Shown here: positions 1 to 8,437 of the stretch, one piece after another | Numbering within the stretch: position 1 is the first letter of the stretch | How the letters are laid out: the number at the start of each line of letters is the position of its first letter | Assembly (NCBI GenBank): GCA_011321775.1 | Contig: DROT01000226.1 | Location: 1-34,063, forward strand | Direction: 5' to 3' | Length of the DNA: 34,063 nt | From: Gammaproteobacteria bacterium | GTDB taxonomy: Bacteria > Pseudomonadota > Gammaproteobacteria > DSM-19610 | Notes under the pieces: generated by a model | What the model saw: the letters and a program-made list of their open reading frames with translations, nothing else | Told to the model about the DNA's origin: nothing | The model's database searches: none | Translations under genes and position numbers: made by a program

Positions 1-2
1 GC

Positions 3-389
3 AGCTTCTGGGGCGAGCCGGAGGCCGGGCTGATCGGCAACCGGCTGCTGGTGCGCGACGACACGCCGGTCCACTCGGCGCTCCACGAGGCCTGCCACTA
101 CATCTGCATGAGCCCCGATCGGCGCGCGGGCCTCCATACCGACGCCGGCGGCGACTATGACGAGGAGAACGCGGTGTGCTACCTGCAGATCCTGCTGGCC
201 GACCGACTCGACGGGGTCGGTTGCGGTCGGCTGATGCAGGACATGGATGCCTGGGGCTACAGTTTCCGTCTCGGGAGCGCGCGTTCCTGGTTCGAGCAGG
301 ATGCCGACGATGCGCGCCGCTGGTTGCTGCGCCACGGCCTCATCGATCGGCACGACCGTGTTCTCGGGCAGCTGCGGCGGCAGCCCTGA
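3..389 (+). CDS. HExxH-containing conserved protein, 3' part (5' end outside window)
   Basis: The reading frame is open from the first bases and ends with TGA at 387-389, so the start lies upstream of the window. A GTG at 51 is probably internal, because the frame before it already reads as ordinary protein. I do not recognise the family. The visible part carries HEACH followed by YICM, which has the HExxH form of zinc metallopeptidases, and about 20-25 residues later an acidic DEEN stretch that could supply a third ligand. Tryptophan- and arginine-rich helices follow, with no membrane segment in the visible part. The gene converges on lysA with 12 bases between the stops. Enzyme activity is an inference from the short motif only. 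Confidence 0.6.
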   Translation, partial: SFWGEPEAGLIGNRLLVRDDTPVHSALHEACHYICMSPDRRAGLHTDAGGDYDEENAVCYLQILLADRLDGVGCGRLMQDMDAWGYSFRLGSARSWFEQDADDARRWLLRHGLIDRHDRVLGQLRRQP

Positions 390-401
390 ACGCCGCCGGC
401 T

Positions 402-1646
402 TCAGAAGGGAATGGTCTCGTCCGCGAACAGGTCGTCGATACGCTCGCGGCGCCGCACCAGCCAGGCCTGCGTGCCGTCGACCAGCACTTCGGCGGCGCG
501 TGGCCGGCTGTTGTAGTTGGAACTCATGGTAAAGCCGTAGGCGCCGGCCGAGCGTACCGCCAGCAGGTCGCCGGGGCGCAGCTCCAGCAGGCGGTCCTTG
601 CCGAGGAAATCACCGGTTTCGCAGACCGGCCCGACAATGTCGTAACGCACCCCTTCCCCCTCCCGCGGACGCAGCGGCACGATTTCCTGCCAGGCCCCGT
701 AGAGCGCCGGTCGCAGCAGGTCGTTCATGGCGGCGTCGACGATGGCGAAGTTGTGTTCCTCGGTTTCCTTCAGGTACAGGACCTCGGTCAGCAGTACGCC
801 GGCGTTGGCGGCGATGGCGCGTCCGGGCTCGATCAGGATCTCGCGCTTGCTGGCCGCCAGGCGCGCCAGCAGCGGGCGCACGTACTGCTCCGGGGAAGGC
901 GGCTGCTCGTCGCGGTAGCGCACCCCCAGCCCGCCGCCCAGATCGAGGTGCTGCAGACGGATGCCGTCCGCCTCCAGACGGTCCGCCAGTTCCAGCAGCC
1001 GGTCCAGCGCATCCACGAAGGGAGCGATGCCGGTGAGCTGGGAGCCGATATGACAGTCCATGCCCTCGACACGCAGATGGCTGCTGGCGGCCGCCTGGTG
1101 GTAGGCGGCCGCCGCCCGCTCGGTGCCGATGCCGAACTTGTTCTCTCTCAGGCCGGTGGAGATGTAGGGATGGGTATTGGCGTCCACGTCGGGGTTCACG
1201 CGCAGCGACACCGGCGCGGTCGCGCCGTGGGCGGCCGCCACCTGCTCCAGCCGTTGCAGTTCCGGGATCGATTCGACGTTGAAGCAGCGGATGCCCGCTT
1301 CCAGCGCCTGTTCCATTTCGGCCGCGGTCTTGCCTACGCCGGAGAACACCACCTTGCCGGGGTCGCCGCCCGCCCGCAGCACGCGCGCCAGCTCACCGCC
1401 GGAGACGATATCGAAGCCCGAACCCAGGCGCGCCAGCAGGGCCAGTACCGCAAGGTTCGAATTGGCCTTGACGGCGTAGCAGACCAGGTGGGGATGGTCA
1501 CCCAGCGCCCGGTCGAAGGTGCGCCAGTGGTGCTCCAGGGTGGCCCGCGAGTACACATACAGCGGTGTTCCGTATTCGGCCGCCAGCCTTTCCAGCGCCA
1601 CCTGTTCGGCGAACAGGTGGCCGTCACGATAGTCGAAATGGTCCAT
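402..1646 (-). CDS. lysA: Diaminopimelate decarboxylase
   Basis: This PLP enzyme decarboxylates meso-diaminopimelate to L-lysine, the last step of lysine synthesis, in the cytoplasm. The product is 414 residues, the usual length for the family. Lys60 in the CYAVKANSN motif is the expected PLP Schiff-base lysine. HIGSQL, a glycine-rich LGGGLG segment and the GPVCETGD motif near the C-terminus are typical of fold III decarboxylases. The open frame extends far upstream, but that part reads antisense to other genes; the ATG at 1646 matches the family start and lies 5 bases after the lptM stop. No dapF follows: the downstream neighbour is a convergent unrelated gene, unlike the common lptM-lysA-dapF order. 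Confidence 0.97.
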   Translation of the reverse strand: MDHFDYRDGHLFAEQVALERLAAEYGTPLYVYSRATLEHHWRTFDRALGDHPHLVCYAVKANSNLAVLALLARLGSGFDIVSGGELARVLRAGGDPGKVVFSGVGKTAAEMEQALEAGIRCFNVESIPELQRLEQVAAAHGATAPVSLRVNPDVDANTHPYISTGLRENKFGIGTERAAAAYHQAAASSHLRVEGMDCHIGSQLTGIAPFVDALDRLLELADRLEADGIRLQHLDLGGGLGVRYRDEQPPSPEQYVRPLLARLAASKREILIEPGRAIAANAGVLLTEVLYLKETEEHNFAIVDAAMNDLLRPALYGAWQEIVPLRPREGEGVRYDIVGPVCETGDFLGKDRLLELRPGDLLAVRSAGAYGFTMSSNYNSRPRAAEVLVDGTQAWLVRRRERIDDLFADETIPF

Positions 1647-1651
1647 GCGGC

Positions 1652-1795
1652 CTACGGGTGTTCCTGCTGTTTCCCCTCGTCCTGCCGGTCTGGCAGGTAC
1701 AGGCGGCCATCCTGGCCACAGCCGGACAGCAGGGCGCCCGCGCCCAGCGCGGCGATGACGAGGTAGAGGAGGCCGCTTGCCCAGCAGGGTCTCAT
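1652..1795 (-). CDS. lptM: LptM/YifL-type small lipoprotein
   Basis: A 47-residue protein with a hydrophobic signal segment (about residues 8-25) that ends in the lipobox LSGC. Cys26 is the predicted lipidated residue. It is followed by GQDGRLYLP, which matches the conserved CGxxGPLYxP start of LptM (YifL), although Arg replaces the usual Pro. LptM is an outer-membrane lipoprotein that assists assembly of the LptD/LptE lipopolysaccharide translocon. Five bases separate it from lysA, and lptM-lysA is a familiar gammaproteobacterial pair. The open frame continues upstream to 2137, but the lipoprotein signal and the family length fix the start at 1795. A promoter-like sequence lies at 1829-1857. 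Confidence 0.88.
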   Translation of the reverse strand: MRPCWASGLLYLVIAALGAGALLSGCGQDGRLYLPDRQDEGKQQEHP

Positions 1796-1828
1796 GTCGG
1801 TGTGCCTGTCGAGTGTGAACGGGGACAA

Positions 1829-1857
1829 AGTATACGAAGGCCGGGGCGAAAGCCCAA
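1829..1857 (-). promoter_or_regulatory. Candidate sigma-70 promoter of lptM-lysA
   Basis: On the minus strand TTGGGC (1857-1852) is separated by exactly 17 bases from TATACT (1834-1829). The -10 box matches 5 of 6 consensus positions and the -35 box 3 of 6. Transcription would begin about 25-30 bases before the lptM start. Confidence 0.45.
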
Positions 1858-1925
1858 ACGGAAGGCGAAATGGCGGCCCCGGCAGGGTACACTGCGGCGA
1901 CCGTTCCACCTGACGAGAGAGAGGA

Positions 1926-2645
1926 ATGCTGGAACAGATCGAAATCAACCCGCAAGGGCCGGCACGTTGCTCGATCATCTGGCTGCATGGCCTGGGCGCA
2001 GACGGACACGATTTCGAGCCGCTGCTGCGCGAGTGGCGGCTGGCGGACTCCCTTGGCGCACGGATATTGCTGCCGCACGCGCCGCCGCGCCCCGTTACCC
2101 TCAATGGCGGCATGGTGATGCGGGCCTGGTACGACATCTACGATCTCGGTTTCAGCGGGCGTGAGGACCAGGAGGGGATACGCCGGGCCAGCGGCTGGCT
2201 GCTGGAGCTGATCGAGGGCGAACAGGCTCGGGGTATCGACTCCGCGAACATCCTGCTTGCCGGTTTTTCCCAGGGGGGCGCGCTGTCGCTGTACACGGCG
2301 GTGCGTTTTCCCGCGCCGCTGGCCGGGGTGCTGGCGCTGTCGTCCTATCTGCCGCTGGCGGACCGGCTGGGGCCGGAAAAACGCGCCGATCCGGCCGCAT
2401 TGACGATACGCATGGACCATGGGGATCAGGATCAGGTGGTGGCGCCGGCAATCGCCGCGCGTTCTCGTGATCGACTGCTTTCCGAGGGCTTCAGGGTCGA
2501 CTTCCACAGCTGGCACATGGCGCACAGCCTGTGTCCGCCACAGATGGAGAGCCTGCACCGCTGGATCACCGCGCGGCTCGGGCGGACGCGGACAGACCCC
2601 GTTGACGGAGATCAAAGTGGCGCCCGGCGCGAACATCCACAATAA
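1926..2645 (+). CDS. Alpha/beta-hydrolase carboxylesterase (phospholipase/carboxylesterase family)
   Basis: A 239-residue alpha/beta hydrolase of the family that includes Pseudomonas carboxylesterase II and acyl-protein thioesterases. An N-terminal WLHGLGADGHDF segment forms the oxyanion region. The nucleophile is Ser115 in GFSQGG, the acid is probably Asp168 in HGDQDQVV, and the histidine is His200 in the MAHSLCP segment. It has no signal peptide and should be cytoplasmic, hydrolysing short-chain esters or thioesters; the natural substrate is unknown. The last 20 or so residues run beyond the usual family end of about 220. The ATG follows a purine-rich GAGAGAGGA directly, so the Shine-Dalgarno spacing is short. 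The cytochrome gene begins 7 bases after its stop, suggesting co-transcription. Confidence 0.92.
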   Translation: MLEQIEINPQGPARCSIIWLHGLGADGHDFEPLLREWRLADSLGARILLPHAPPRPVTLNGGMVMRAWYDIYDLGFSGREDQEGIRRASGWLLELIEGEQARGIDSANILLAGFSQGGALSLYTAVRFPAPLAGVLALSSYLPLADRLGPEKRADPAALTIRMDHGDQDQVVAPAIAARSRDRLLSEGFRVDFHSWHMAHSLCPPQMESLHRWITARLGRTRTDPVDGDQSGARREHPQ

Positions 2646-2652
2646 TCCTCCG

Positions 2653-3693
2653 ATGATGAAGCGAATCCTGACGAAGCTGGCGCTCGTCGCCATGCTGTTC
2701 CCGACGCTGGCGGCTGCGGCGGTCGACGGCGAAAGGCTGTACCAGCAGAAATGCTCCGTGTGCCACGGCGTCGACGGCGGCGGCGGCGTGGGCATACCGC
2801 TCCACCTGCCGGATTTCCTGGCCGTGGCGGACGACGCCTATTTCCGCAACACCATCCGCAAGGGCCGGCCGGGGCGGGTGATGCCGGCCTTCCCCGATCT
2901 GTCCGACAGTGAGGTCGATGCCATCGTCGCCTATATCCGCAGCTGGTCGAAGCAGCCGGCACCGCGCTATTCGGCGCGCGCCATCCAGGGTGACGCTGCG
3001 CGCGGCGGCCAGCTGTTCGCGAGCCATTGTGCCGGCTGCCACGGTGACCACGGCCAGGGCGGCGTCGGTACCGGCGTGACCTTCTCGCGGCCGAGAGAGG
3101 CGCCGATCGAGGCGCCGGCGCTCGGCAATCCCGGTTTCCAGGAATCGGTGAGCGATGCCATGCTCAAGGCCACCCTGCTGCGCGGTCGCAAGGGTACGCC
3201 GATGCCTCCGATTGCCTCCCTGGGACTGGAGCCGAAGGATGCTGACGACCTGGTGGCCTACCTGCGCACCCTCAAGACGAAGCCGCGGCACGTCGAAGCC
3301 GCTGAGCTGGAGCCGATCATCCAGTTCGAGTCCTCCTATGACCTGCAGCAGACGCTGGAGAACCTCAAGCAGGCGGTCATCGGTCGCAATTTCCGCATCA
3401 TCCGGGTGCAGTACCTGGAAGAGGGTCTGGCGGAACCCGGCAAGGAGGATCATCGCAAGGTCATGCTCTATTTCTGCAACTTTGCCTTCCTCAACGATGC
3501 CTTGGCGATCGATCCGCGGGTCGGGCTGTTTCTTCCCTGCCGCGTCACCCTCATCGATACCGGAAAGGGGGTGCGCGTCATGAGCATCAATCCCAAGAAC
3601 CTGAGTCGCCTGTTCAACAACGAGGAACTGGACGAGGCCTGTCAGCGCATGCATGACCTGTATCAGGAGATCATCGAGGAGGCCACCCTGTGA
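2653..3693 (+). CDS. Diheme cytochrome c fused to a DUF302 domain
   Basis: A predicted periplasmic protein of 346 residues. Residues 1-23 form a signal peptide. Two class I cytochrome c domains follow, with heme motifs CSVCH (34-38) and CAGCH (126-130). Met77 in GRVMPAF and Met184 in GTPMPP are the likely axial ligands. Residues from about 222 to the end form a DUF302 domain, a small alpha/beta fold of unknown role. The start is the first of two adjacent ATG codons; no good Shine-Dalgarno is visible, so translation may be coupled to the carboxylesterase gene 7 bases upstream. The stop overlaps the start of a second DUF302 gene. An electron-transfer role is likely, but the partner and substrate are unknown. 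Confidence 0.9.
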   Translation: MMKRILTKLALVAMLFPTLAAAAVDGERLYQQKCSVCHGVDGGGGVGIPLHLPDFLAVADDAYFRNTIRKGRPGRVMPAFPDLSDSEVDAIVAYIRSWSKQPAPRYSARAIQGDAARGGQLFASHCAGCHGDHGQGGVGTGVTFSRPREAPIEAPALGNPGFQESVSDAMLKATLLRGRKGTPMPPIASLGLEPKDADDLVAYLRTLKTKPRHVEAAELEPIIQFESSYDLQQTLENLKQAVIGRNFRIIRVQYLEEGLAEPGKEDHRKVMLYFCNFAFLNDALAIDPRVGLFLPCRVTLIDTGKGVRVMSINPKNLSRLFNNEELDEACQRMHDLYQEIIEEATL

Positions 3694-4136
3694 GACGCTG
3701 GCTCGCCGCACTGCTGCTGTTGCTGTCGCCGACCCTGTTTGCACAGGAGCTGTACATGGTGCGTTCGCGCCTGTCCTTCCCGGAAGCCATGACGGTGTTG
3801 CAGGAGGCCATTCGGGAGCAGGGCTACAGGATCTCGCGGGTGCAGCGCGTCGATATCGGTCTGACCACCTTCGGTTACAAGACGGACAAGTACCGGGTGG
3901 TATTCTTCGGCACGCTGGACGAGTTGCGCATGATCAGCGACCGTTACCCCGATCTGGTGCCTTATTTCCCCACCAAGATCGCCATCTTCGCCGAGGGTGA
4001 CGAGACCATCCTGCTGGCGGCGAGCTTTGCCCACCTGCGGCCGTTCTTCAAGGAAGCGGAACTGCAGCGGCATTTCGACCACTGGGAAGCCGACATCCGG
4101 GCGATCCTGGAGCGGGTGCGTACTGCCGAGCAATAG
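3690..4136 (+). CDS. Secreted DUF302 protein
   Basis: A 148-residue protein with a short signal peptide (about residues 1-18, cut after LFAQ), so probably periplasmic. The rest resembles DUF302 and parallels the C-terminal domain of the preceding cytochrome: an opening strand and helix with MTVLQEAIREQGYRI, a strand with KYRVVFFG, a YPDLVPYFPTKIAIFAEGD segment and a C-terminal helix. The start is GTG at 3690, overlapping the preceding TGA (GTGA), with a strong GAGGAGG at 3676-3682 seven bases before it. Tight coupling suggests that the two products work together, for example as a free copy of the fused domain. No heme motif or cysteine is present. The function is unknown. Confidence 0.85.
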   Translation: MRRWLAALLLLLSPTLFAQELYMVRSRLSFPEAMTVLQEAIREQGYRISRVQRVDIGLTTFGYKTDKYRVVFFGTLDELRMISDRYPDLVPYFPTKIAIFAEGDETILLAASFAHLRPFFKEAELQRHFDHWEADIRAILERVRTAEQ

Positions 4137-4146
4137 GGCGGGCTGC

Positions 4147-7071
4147 TCAGTTGCCGTGCAGGGCCGCGTTGAGACGGCTTTCGATGCGTTTCTTGTGCGC
4201 CAGAAAATGGATCGACTGGATGCCGCTGGCTGCCGCAACGACGGATGCGCTACTGCCCAGGTCGATATCGCTGATGTAGACGGGGTAGTGGCTGCCGCTG
4301 CTGCGCTGCCGGGTGATGTATTCGGCGACCCGGCGATAGATTTCATCGCCGTGCTCCAGGCTGGAGAATTCCCGCTCACCGCAGAAGATACTGAAACTGT
4401 CACCCTGGCCGGCATCGGGGTCGCCGATCACCTGTACATCCAGGTAATGGCGGCCGGTGGCGCGTTGCGGCGCTTCCAGCGCCTCCAGGCAATACTGCTG
4501 CGCGGGATCGCGGTCGATACGGAAGTACTGGAAATCGTGCTGCGGCGACAGGCCGTGCGGCAGGTTCATGTTGAGCATGCGGTAGCGGACCGAGTCGAGG
4601 AAACGCTGGAACTGCCCCAGCAGGGTCTTGCGATCGTGGAAGGTCACGCGCTGGTGAAACAGCGAACCGCGCTCGTCGAGGATGTAGATCAGCGCCTGAG
4701 CGCCTTCCAGCAGGTAGAAGAACTGGATGACGCCGGCCTGGTTCTGTTGCAGCAGCAGGGGCAGTGGCGAATCGTCGAGTGCCTGTGGATCGATGCGGAT
4801 GGGGCTGTAGTCGTCCTGGGGTTCGCCCAGGTAGCGCAACAGGCCGCTGTCACAATCCAGCTCGCGGTAGCGCGGCACTTCGTTTTCACACTGCAGGACG
4901 TAATACTGCCGGCCCACCCGCAGCACATAGCGGGCGTGGCGGCCGTGGCTGTTGCGGTAGAAGAAGTGGCTCACGTCCCGGTACAGATCCTCCATGCGGC
5001 GGGCGATGATGGCACCGCGGGAAGAGGAGAAGCTGAAGCAGGGCAGCGCCGGCGGCCGGGTTCCGCCGCCGAGCGGGAACCAGGCGAGGTAGTCACACAG
5101 GCAGTCCACCAGGGCGGTGCGGGATGCGTAGCGGAAGGTCTGTACCTCGCCCCAGGAACTGGCGGCGATGAGTTCGAAGGTGACGGCGAGATTTTCCCAC
5201 TGACCGCCATAGCTGAGGGGGTCGATGCGTTCGCTCACCAGCTGCATGCCGTTGCGGGTGTGTCTCGACATCGGGTCGCGGGCGAGATTGATGAACAGGC
5301 CGGCGCGCACGATCGTGGCTTCGGCGGCCAGCGAACGCATGTCGGTCTGTGGCAGGCGTCCGTGCGGGAACAGCTGCTGCAGGCAGTCCAGGACACAACG
5401 CAGCTCCCACTGACCCAGGGTGCAATCCGGTGGCTGTATGTGGATGGTGGACGGTTGCCGGTTGATCAGGCCGTTGAAGTGGCCCCAGGCGAGCAGTTCC
5501 AGCAGGCCGGCGCTGCGCTTGAGGGGGCGGTGCCGTTCGCGCCGGCGCATGCTGACCTTGCCGCGGTACAGAACCCAGCCGCGGTCCTCGCGTTCGCCGT
5601 CGTGGTGGAGGCTCAGCTGCTCCTCTGACAGGTCCCCGGAAATGCCGGGATTGATCATTTCCACCTTTCCGGCCTTGCGTTCGAAGGCAACGTAGAGCTT
5701 GCGCCCGAGCAGGTTGAGGTCCTCCGCATCGATCGACAGTCCACGCCCCGGTTCGCGGCCAAAACGCGACAGGGTGCGGTAACTGCGGGTGAGTTCGCCC
5801 ACCAGCAGGCGGCGCTCGTCGAGCACGCGCTCGATCTTCCAGTGGCGGCGCTGGTCGAGGGAGGCCAGCTTGGCCTGGCTCCAGCCCCAGGCACGCACCA
5901 GTTCGCGCACGGCCTCGCGACGCCAGTTGTGCTGGCCGGGCAAATCCGGCCTGCTCAGGGGTTCGTTGATCTTGAAGTAGAAACAGCGCCTTGCAAGGTC
6001 GAGGCGTTCCGGTTCGTCACGCTCGCACAGGTATTCCTCGACCGCCTCGCACATCATCACATAGGGATCGAGCCGGTCGAGGCGGGCTTCGGTGCTGTGC
6101 AGGAGCCTCTTGAAGCGCATGGCGAGCAGTTCGACGTCGGGATGGCGGCTGGCGTAGGCTTCCATGAGCAGGATCTTCAGGATCGACTTGTAGGGGGAGT
6201 CGACCGCCTTGTAGAGCTGCCACAGCGTGGCGCCGAAGAACTCCTCGCAGGGGAGGCACGCCAGGCTGCCGAAGTCGACGATATCGCCCGCCTTGATGAA
6301 ACGATTGACGATGAGCTTGTCGACGTACTCCTGGTAACGCGCTTCGTAGCGTGCGGGTACCAGCCACCATACCGGAAAACGTCCCGCCAGCAGCAGCGCG
6401 GTGCGGTAGAACTCGTCGAGCAGAAGATGGTGCTGGGAACTGCCGGCGTTCTCGTTGCTGAGTTGCTGGTGTTTGCCATTGCGAAAGGAGGCATCGTCCA
6501 TGAGGAAGAAGTGGACCTCGAGGCCGAGGGACTCGGCCCAGCTGCGGATGCCCTCGGCCTTTTCCCGCAACGCCTCGACGTCGTGTTCGGGCAGTCCGGG
6601 ACGGTGGCACAGCCAGACGTCGAAGTCGGAATGACGCGAATAGGCGATGGTGCCGGTGCTTCCCATGAGATAGAGCGCATGGATCGAGTAGCGACGCTGG
6701 GCCCGACGCTGGTAGCAGAAGCTTCTGGCAAGCTTGCGCGCCGACTGGATACAGCGCTTGCCCGGCGCATAGCCGGAGATACCGCAGGGGGTGGCCTTCG
6801 ACACGTAGCCCGGCAGCATCGGGTGGTTGATATGGAACAGCAGTGGCAGCAGCTGGACGAAGATTCTCTGCCGCGGCTCCAGGGATTCGCGCACGCGCTG
6901 CAGGCGGTCCTTGTTGAGGGCGAGAAAACGGCGGCGCACGGCGCGCAGTTCCAGTGCGTCGATGTCGATTGCCGGGCGGGTGCGGAAGTCGGCGTTGACG
7001 ATGCGCGTCTGCTGCTTGTCGCCCGCAACAGCGGGGGCGCAATGCTGTTCAGGAAGGCGGGAACCGGTCAC
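4147..7071 (-). CDS. cyaA: Class I adenylate cyclase
   Basis: This 974-residue cytoplasmic enzyme makes 3',5'-cAMP from ATP and belongs to the enterobacterial-type class I family. The nucleotidyltransferase signature is clear: GSTGT at 137-141, followed by HSDFDVWLC with Asp149 and Asp151 as likely metal ligands. The remaining regulatory portion is long; the protein exceeds E. coli CyaA (848 residues) and is closer to pseudomonad versions. The frame starts at GTG 7071, only 14 bases after the stop of a PAS/GGDEF-like gene, which suggests an operon. The Shine-Dalgarno (GGA about 9 bases upstream) is weak, so a slightly later start remains possible. No E. coli-type CRP palindrome was seen near the operon. 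Confidence 0.95.
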   Translation of the reverse strand: MTGSRLPEQHCAPAVAGDKQQTRIVNADFRTRPAIDIDALELRAVRRRFLALNKDRLQRVRESLEPRQRIFVQLLPLLFHINHPMLPGYVSKATPCGISGYAPGKRCIQSARKLARSFCYQRRAQRRYSIHALYLMGSTGTIAYSRHSDFDVWLCHRPGLPEHDVEALREKAEGIRSWAESLGLEVHFFLMDDASFRNGKHQQLSNENAGSSQHHLLLDEFYRTALLLAGRFPVWWLVPARYEARYQEYVDKLIVNRFIKAGDIVDFGSLACLPCEEFFGATLWQLYKAVDSPYKSILKILLMEAYASRHPDVELLAMRFKRLLHSTEARLDRLDPYVMMCEAVEEYLCERDEPERLDLARRCFYFKINEPLSRPDLPGQHNWRREAVRELVRAWGWSQAKLASLDQRRHWKIERVLDERRLLVGELTRSYRTLSRFGREPGRGLSIDAEDLNLLGRKLYVAFERKAGKVEMINPGISGDLSEEQLSLHHDGEREDRGWVLYRGKVSMRRRERHRPLKRSAGLLELLAWGHFNGLINRQPSTIHIQPPDCTLGQWELRCVLDCLQQLFPHGRLPQTDMRSLAAEATIVRAGLFINLARDPMSRHTRNGMQLVSERIDPLSYGGQWENLAVTFELIAASSWGEVQTFRYASRTALVDCLCDYLAWFPLGGGTRPPALPCFSFSSSRGAIIARRMEDLYRDVSHFFYRNSHGRHARYVLRVGRQYYVLQCENEVPRYRELDCDSGLLRYLGEPQDDYSPIRIDPQALDDSPLPLLLQQNQAGVIQFFYLLEGAQALIYILDERGSLFHQRVTFHDRKTLLGQFQRFLDSVRYRMLNMNLPHGLSPQHDFQYFRIDRDPAQQYCLEALEAPQRATGRHYLDVQVIGDPDAGQGDSFSIFCGEREFSSLEHGDEIYRRVAEYITRQRSSGSHYPVYISDIDLGSSASVVAAASGIQSIHFLAHKKRIESRLNAALHGN

Positions 7072-7085
7072 GCGGATTCCGGACG

Positions 7086-7901
7086 CTACAGGGCGACGGG
7101 ATGGCCGCCTGCGGCGGAACGCGCTTCGGAGAGCGCCATGGCTGCGCGCCGCAGCAGGCTGGTGGCCGAGTCATTGCGTTGCCAGCCGGTGACGCCGGCG
7201 CCGATCCACAGGGAGTCCGCCAGGGTTTCCTGCAGGCGGATCCTGAGTTTTTCGGACAGACGCAGTGCGGACTCCGCACTCGTCTCCGGCAGCACCAGTA
7301 TGAATTCCTGTTGGTCCGAGCTGCCGACCAGGTCGGCCCAGCGCAGCTGGTCACGAAGCAATCGTGCCGCTTCCCGCAGGGTGGCAGGCCGGTCTTCGCC
7401 GCCGTGGACCTCCATCATGATGACGGCCATGGGGTTGTTGTAGCGCCGCGAACGCGCCACCTGGGGCTCCAGGGCGAGCATGATGCCGCGCTCGTTGAGC
7501 AGACCGGTCGTCGGATCGGTGAGCGTGTGCCGCTCGAGCTCCTTTTTCAGGGCGTCATGGGCACGCTGCAGTTCCACGCGCCCGCTGACGTCGACGAACA
7601 GGCGCATCTCCATCCCCTCGGTCTGCGGCAGAAGGCTGCGGTGGATCTCGAAATGCCTCATCCCCCCTTCACGATCGTTCCAGCCGACTTCGCTGCCACT
7701 ACGGAACAGGGACTTCAGGGACTCGTCCTCGACGGACTGCAGCGACCGGCCGCGCAAGGCAGCAGCCGTGTCCGCGCCCACCAGGCGTTCGAAGGCGCGG
7801 TTGCAGCCGATCACCCTTCCCTGGCGGTCCAGCAGCAGCAGCGGAAAGGGGCAGTTTTCGACAATGGCCGGGGCGTGCCGGGCTGGGAAGGATTCCGTCA
7901 T
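7086..7901 (-). CDS. PAS protein with a degenerate GGDEF-like domain
   Basis: A 271-residue soluble protein. Residues 10-110 form a PAS domain (CPFPLLLLDRQGRVIGCN, then FVDVSGRVELQ), followed by a short helical linker. Residues about 127-270 resemble a GGDEF domain: DPTTGLLNERG corresponds to the usual DxLTGLxNR. Where the catalytic GGDEF should be, SSDQQEF stands at 194-200, so the two glycines and the acidic pair are missing and diguanylate cyclase activity is unlikely. It may bind nucleotide or act as a sensory dimer. It lies 14 bases upstream of cyaA in the same direction, suggesting that it helps to control cAMP production. No membrane segment or signal peptide is seen. Confidence 0.85.
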   Translation of the reverse strand: MTESFPARHAPAIVENCPFPLLLLDRQGRVIGCNRAFERLVGADTAAALRGRSLQSVEDESLKSLFRSGSEVGWNDREGGMRHFEIHRSLLPQTEGMEMRLFVDVSGRVELQRAHDALKKELERHTLTDPTTGLLNERGIMLALEPQVARSRRYNNPMAVIMMEVHGGEDRPATLREAARLLRDQLRWADLVGSSDQQEFILVLPETSAESALRLSEKLRIRLQETLADSLWIGAGVTGWQRNDSATSLLRRAAMALSEARSAAGGHPVAL

Positions 7902-8002
7902 GAGGCGATACTCCGGGACAGGTCGTTCAATACAGGCGCTACCTGTCTGTTAACGGAAACTGTGACCGATTCTTTATCCGCAGCGTGATCCAGGGCCGGT
8001 TT

Positions 8003-8380
8003 TCAATCGTATTCGCGGGCCCGCAGTGCCTTCCCGCGGACCCGCTCGACGGGGTAGCGCTTTTCGTTGATGCGGATCTTGTCCCGGGCAGCGGCGATGA
8101 GGTCGACCCCGAGCTGATCCGCGGTACGGATGAGGTAGATGAGGATGTCGGCCAGCTCGAGTCGCACCTCGGCCAGTTTTTCCGGGGCCAGCTGCCGGCT
8201 CTGGGCCTCGTCCAGCCACTGGAAGTGCTCGACCAGTTCGGCCGCCTCCGCGATCAGTGCCATGGAGAGATTCTTGGGCGAGTGGAACTGCTGCCAGTCG
8301 CGGGCGGCGGCGAATTCGGCCAGGCGGATCCGCAGCTGCTCCAGGGAGTCGCCTTTGGAGTCGTTTTCCATGCAACTCAT
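8003..8380 (-). CDS. MazG-like nucleotide pyrophosphohydrolase
   Basis: A small all-alpha NTP pyrophosphatase of the MazG/dCTPase type, 125 residues from the first ATG. The metal-binding pattern is visible as AEAAELVEHFQW followed by EVRLELADILIYL, which gives the ExxE...ExxD arrangement. DWQQFHSPKNLSMAL is also typical of this subfamily. Such enzymes hydrolyse non-canonical or excess NTPs to NMP and pyrophosphate in the cytoplasm. Two starts are possible, at 8380 and at 8371; neither has a strong Shine-Dalgarno, although a GAGT lies before the second. A 101-base gap separates it from the PAS/GGDEF-like gene downstream, so it may or may not be co-transcribed with cyaA. Confidence 0.88.
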   Translation of the reverse strand: MSCMENDSKGDSLEQLRIRLAEFAAARDWQQFHSPKNLSMALIAEAAELVEHFQWLDEAQSRQLAPEKLAEVRLELADILIYLIRTADQLGVDLIAAARDKIRINEKRYPVERVRGKALRAREYD

Positions 8381-8437
8381 TAAATCACACCGAGTGCCGA
8401 TAAACCCAGAACCGGCTTTCTGGAGTGTGACTGATTC

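Noticed and set aside
402-2795. A 797-residue version of LysA
   Set aside because: The upstream half is antisense to lptM, the esterase and the cytochrome start; homology of the product begins at the ATG at 1646.
5842-7443. Long plus-strand open frame opposite cyaA
   Set aside because: It is a GC-rich shadow of cyaA and the PAS/GGDEF-like gene, with no coherent domain. Similar shadows lie opposite topA, ubiD, hemF and the GGDEF-EAL gene.
7955-8436. Possible CRP sites near cyaA and the cupredoxin gene (TGTGA half-sites)
   Set aside because: Only single half-sites are present, with no matching TCACA at the right spacing.
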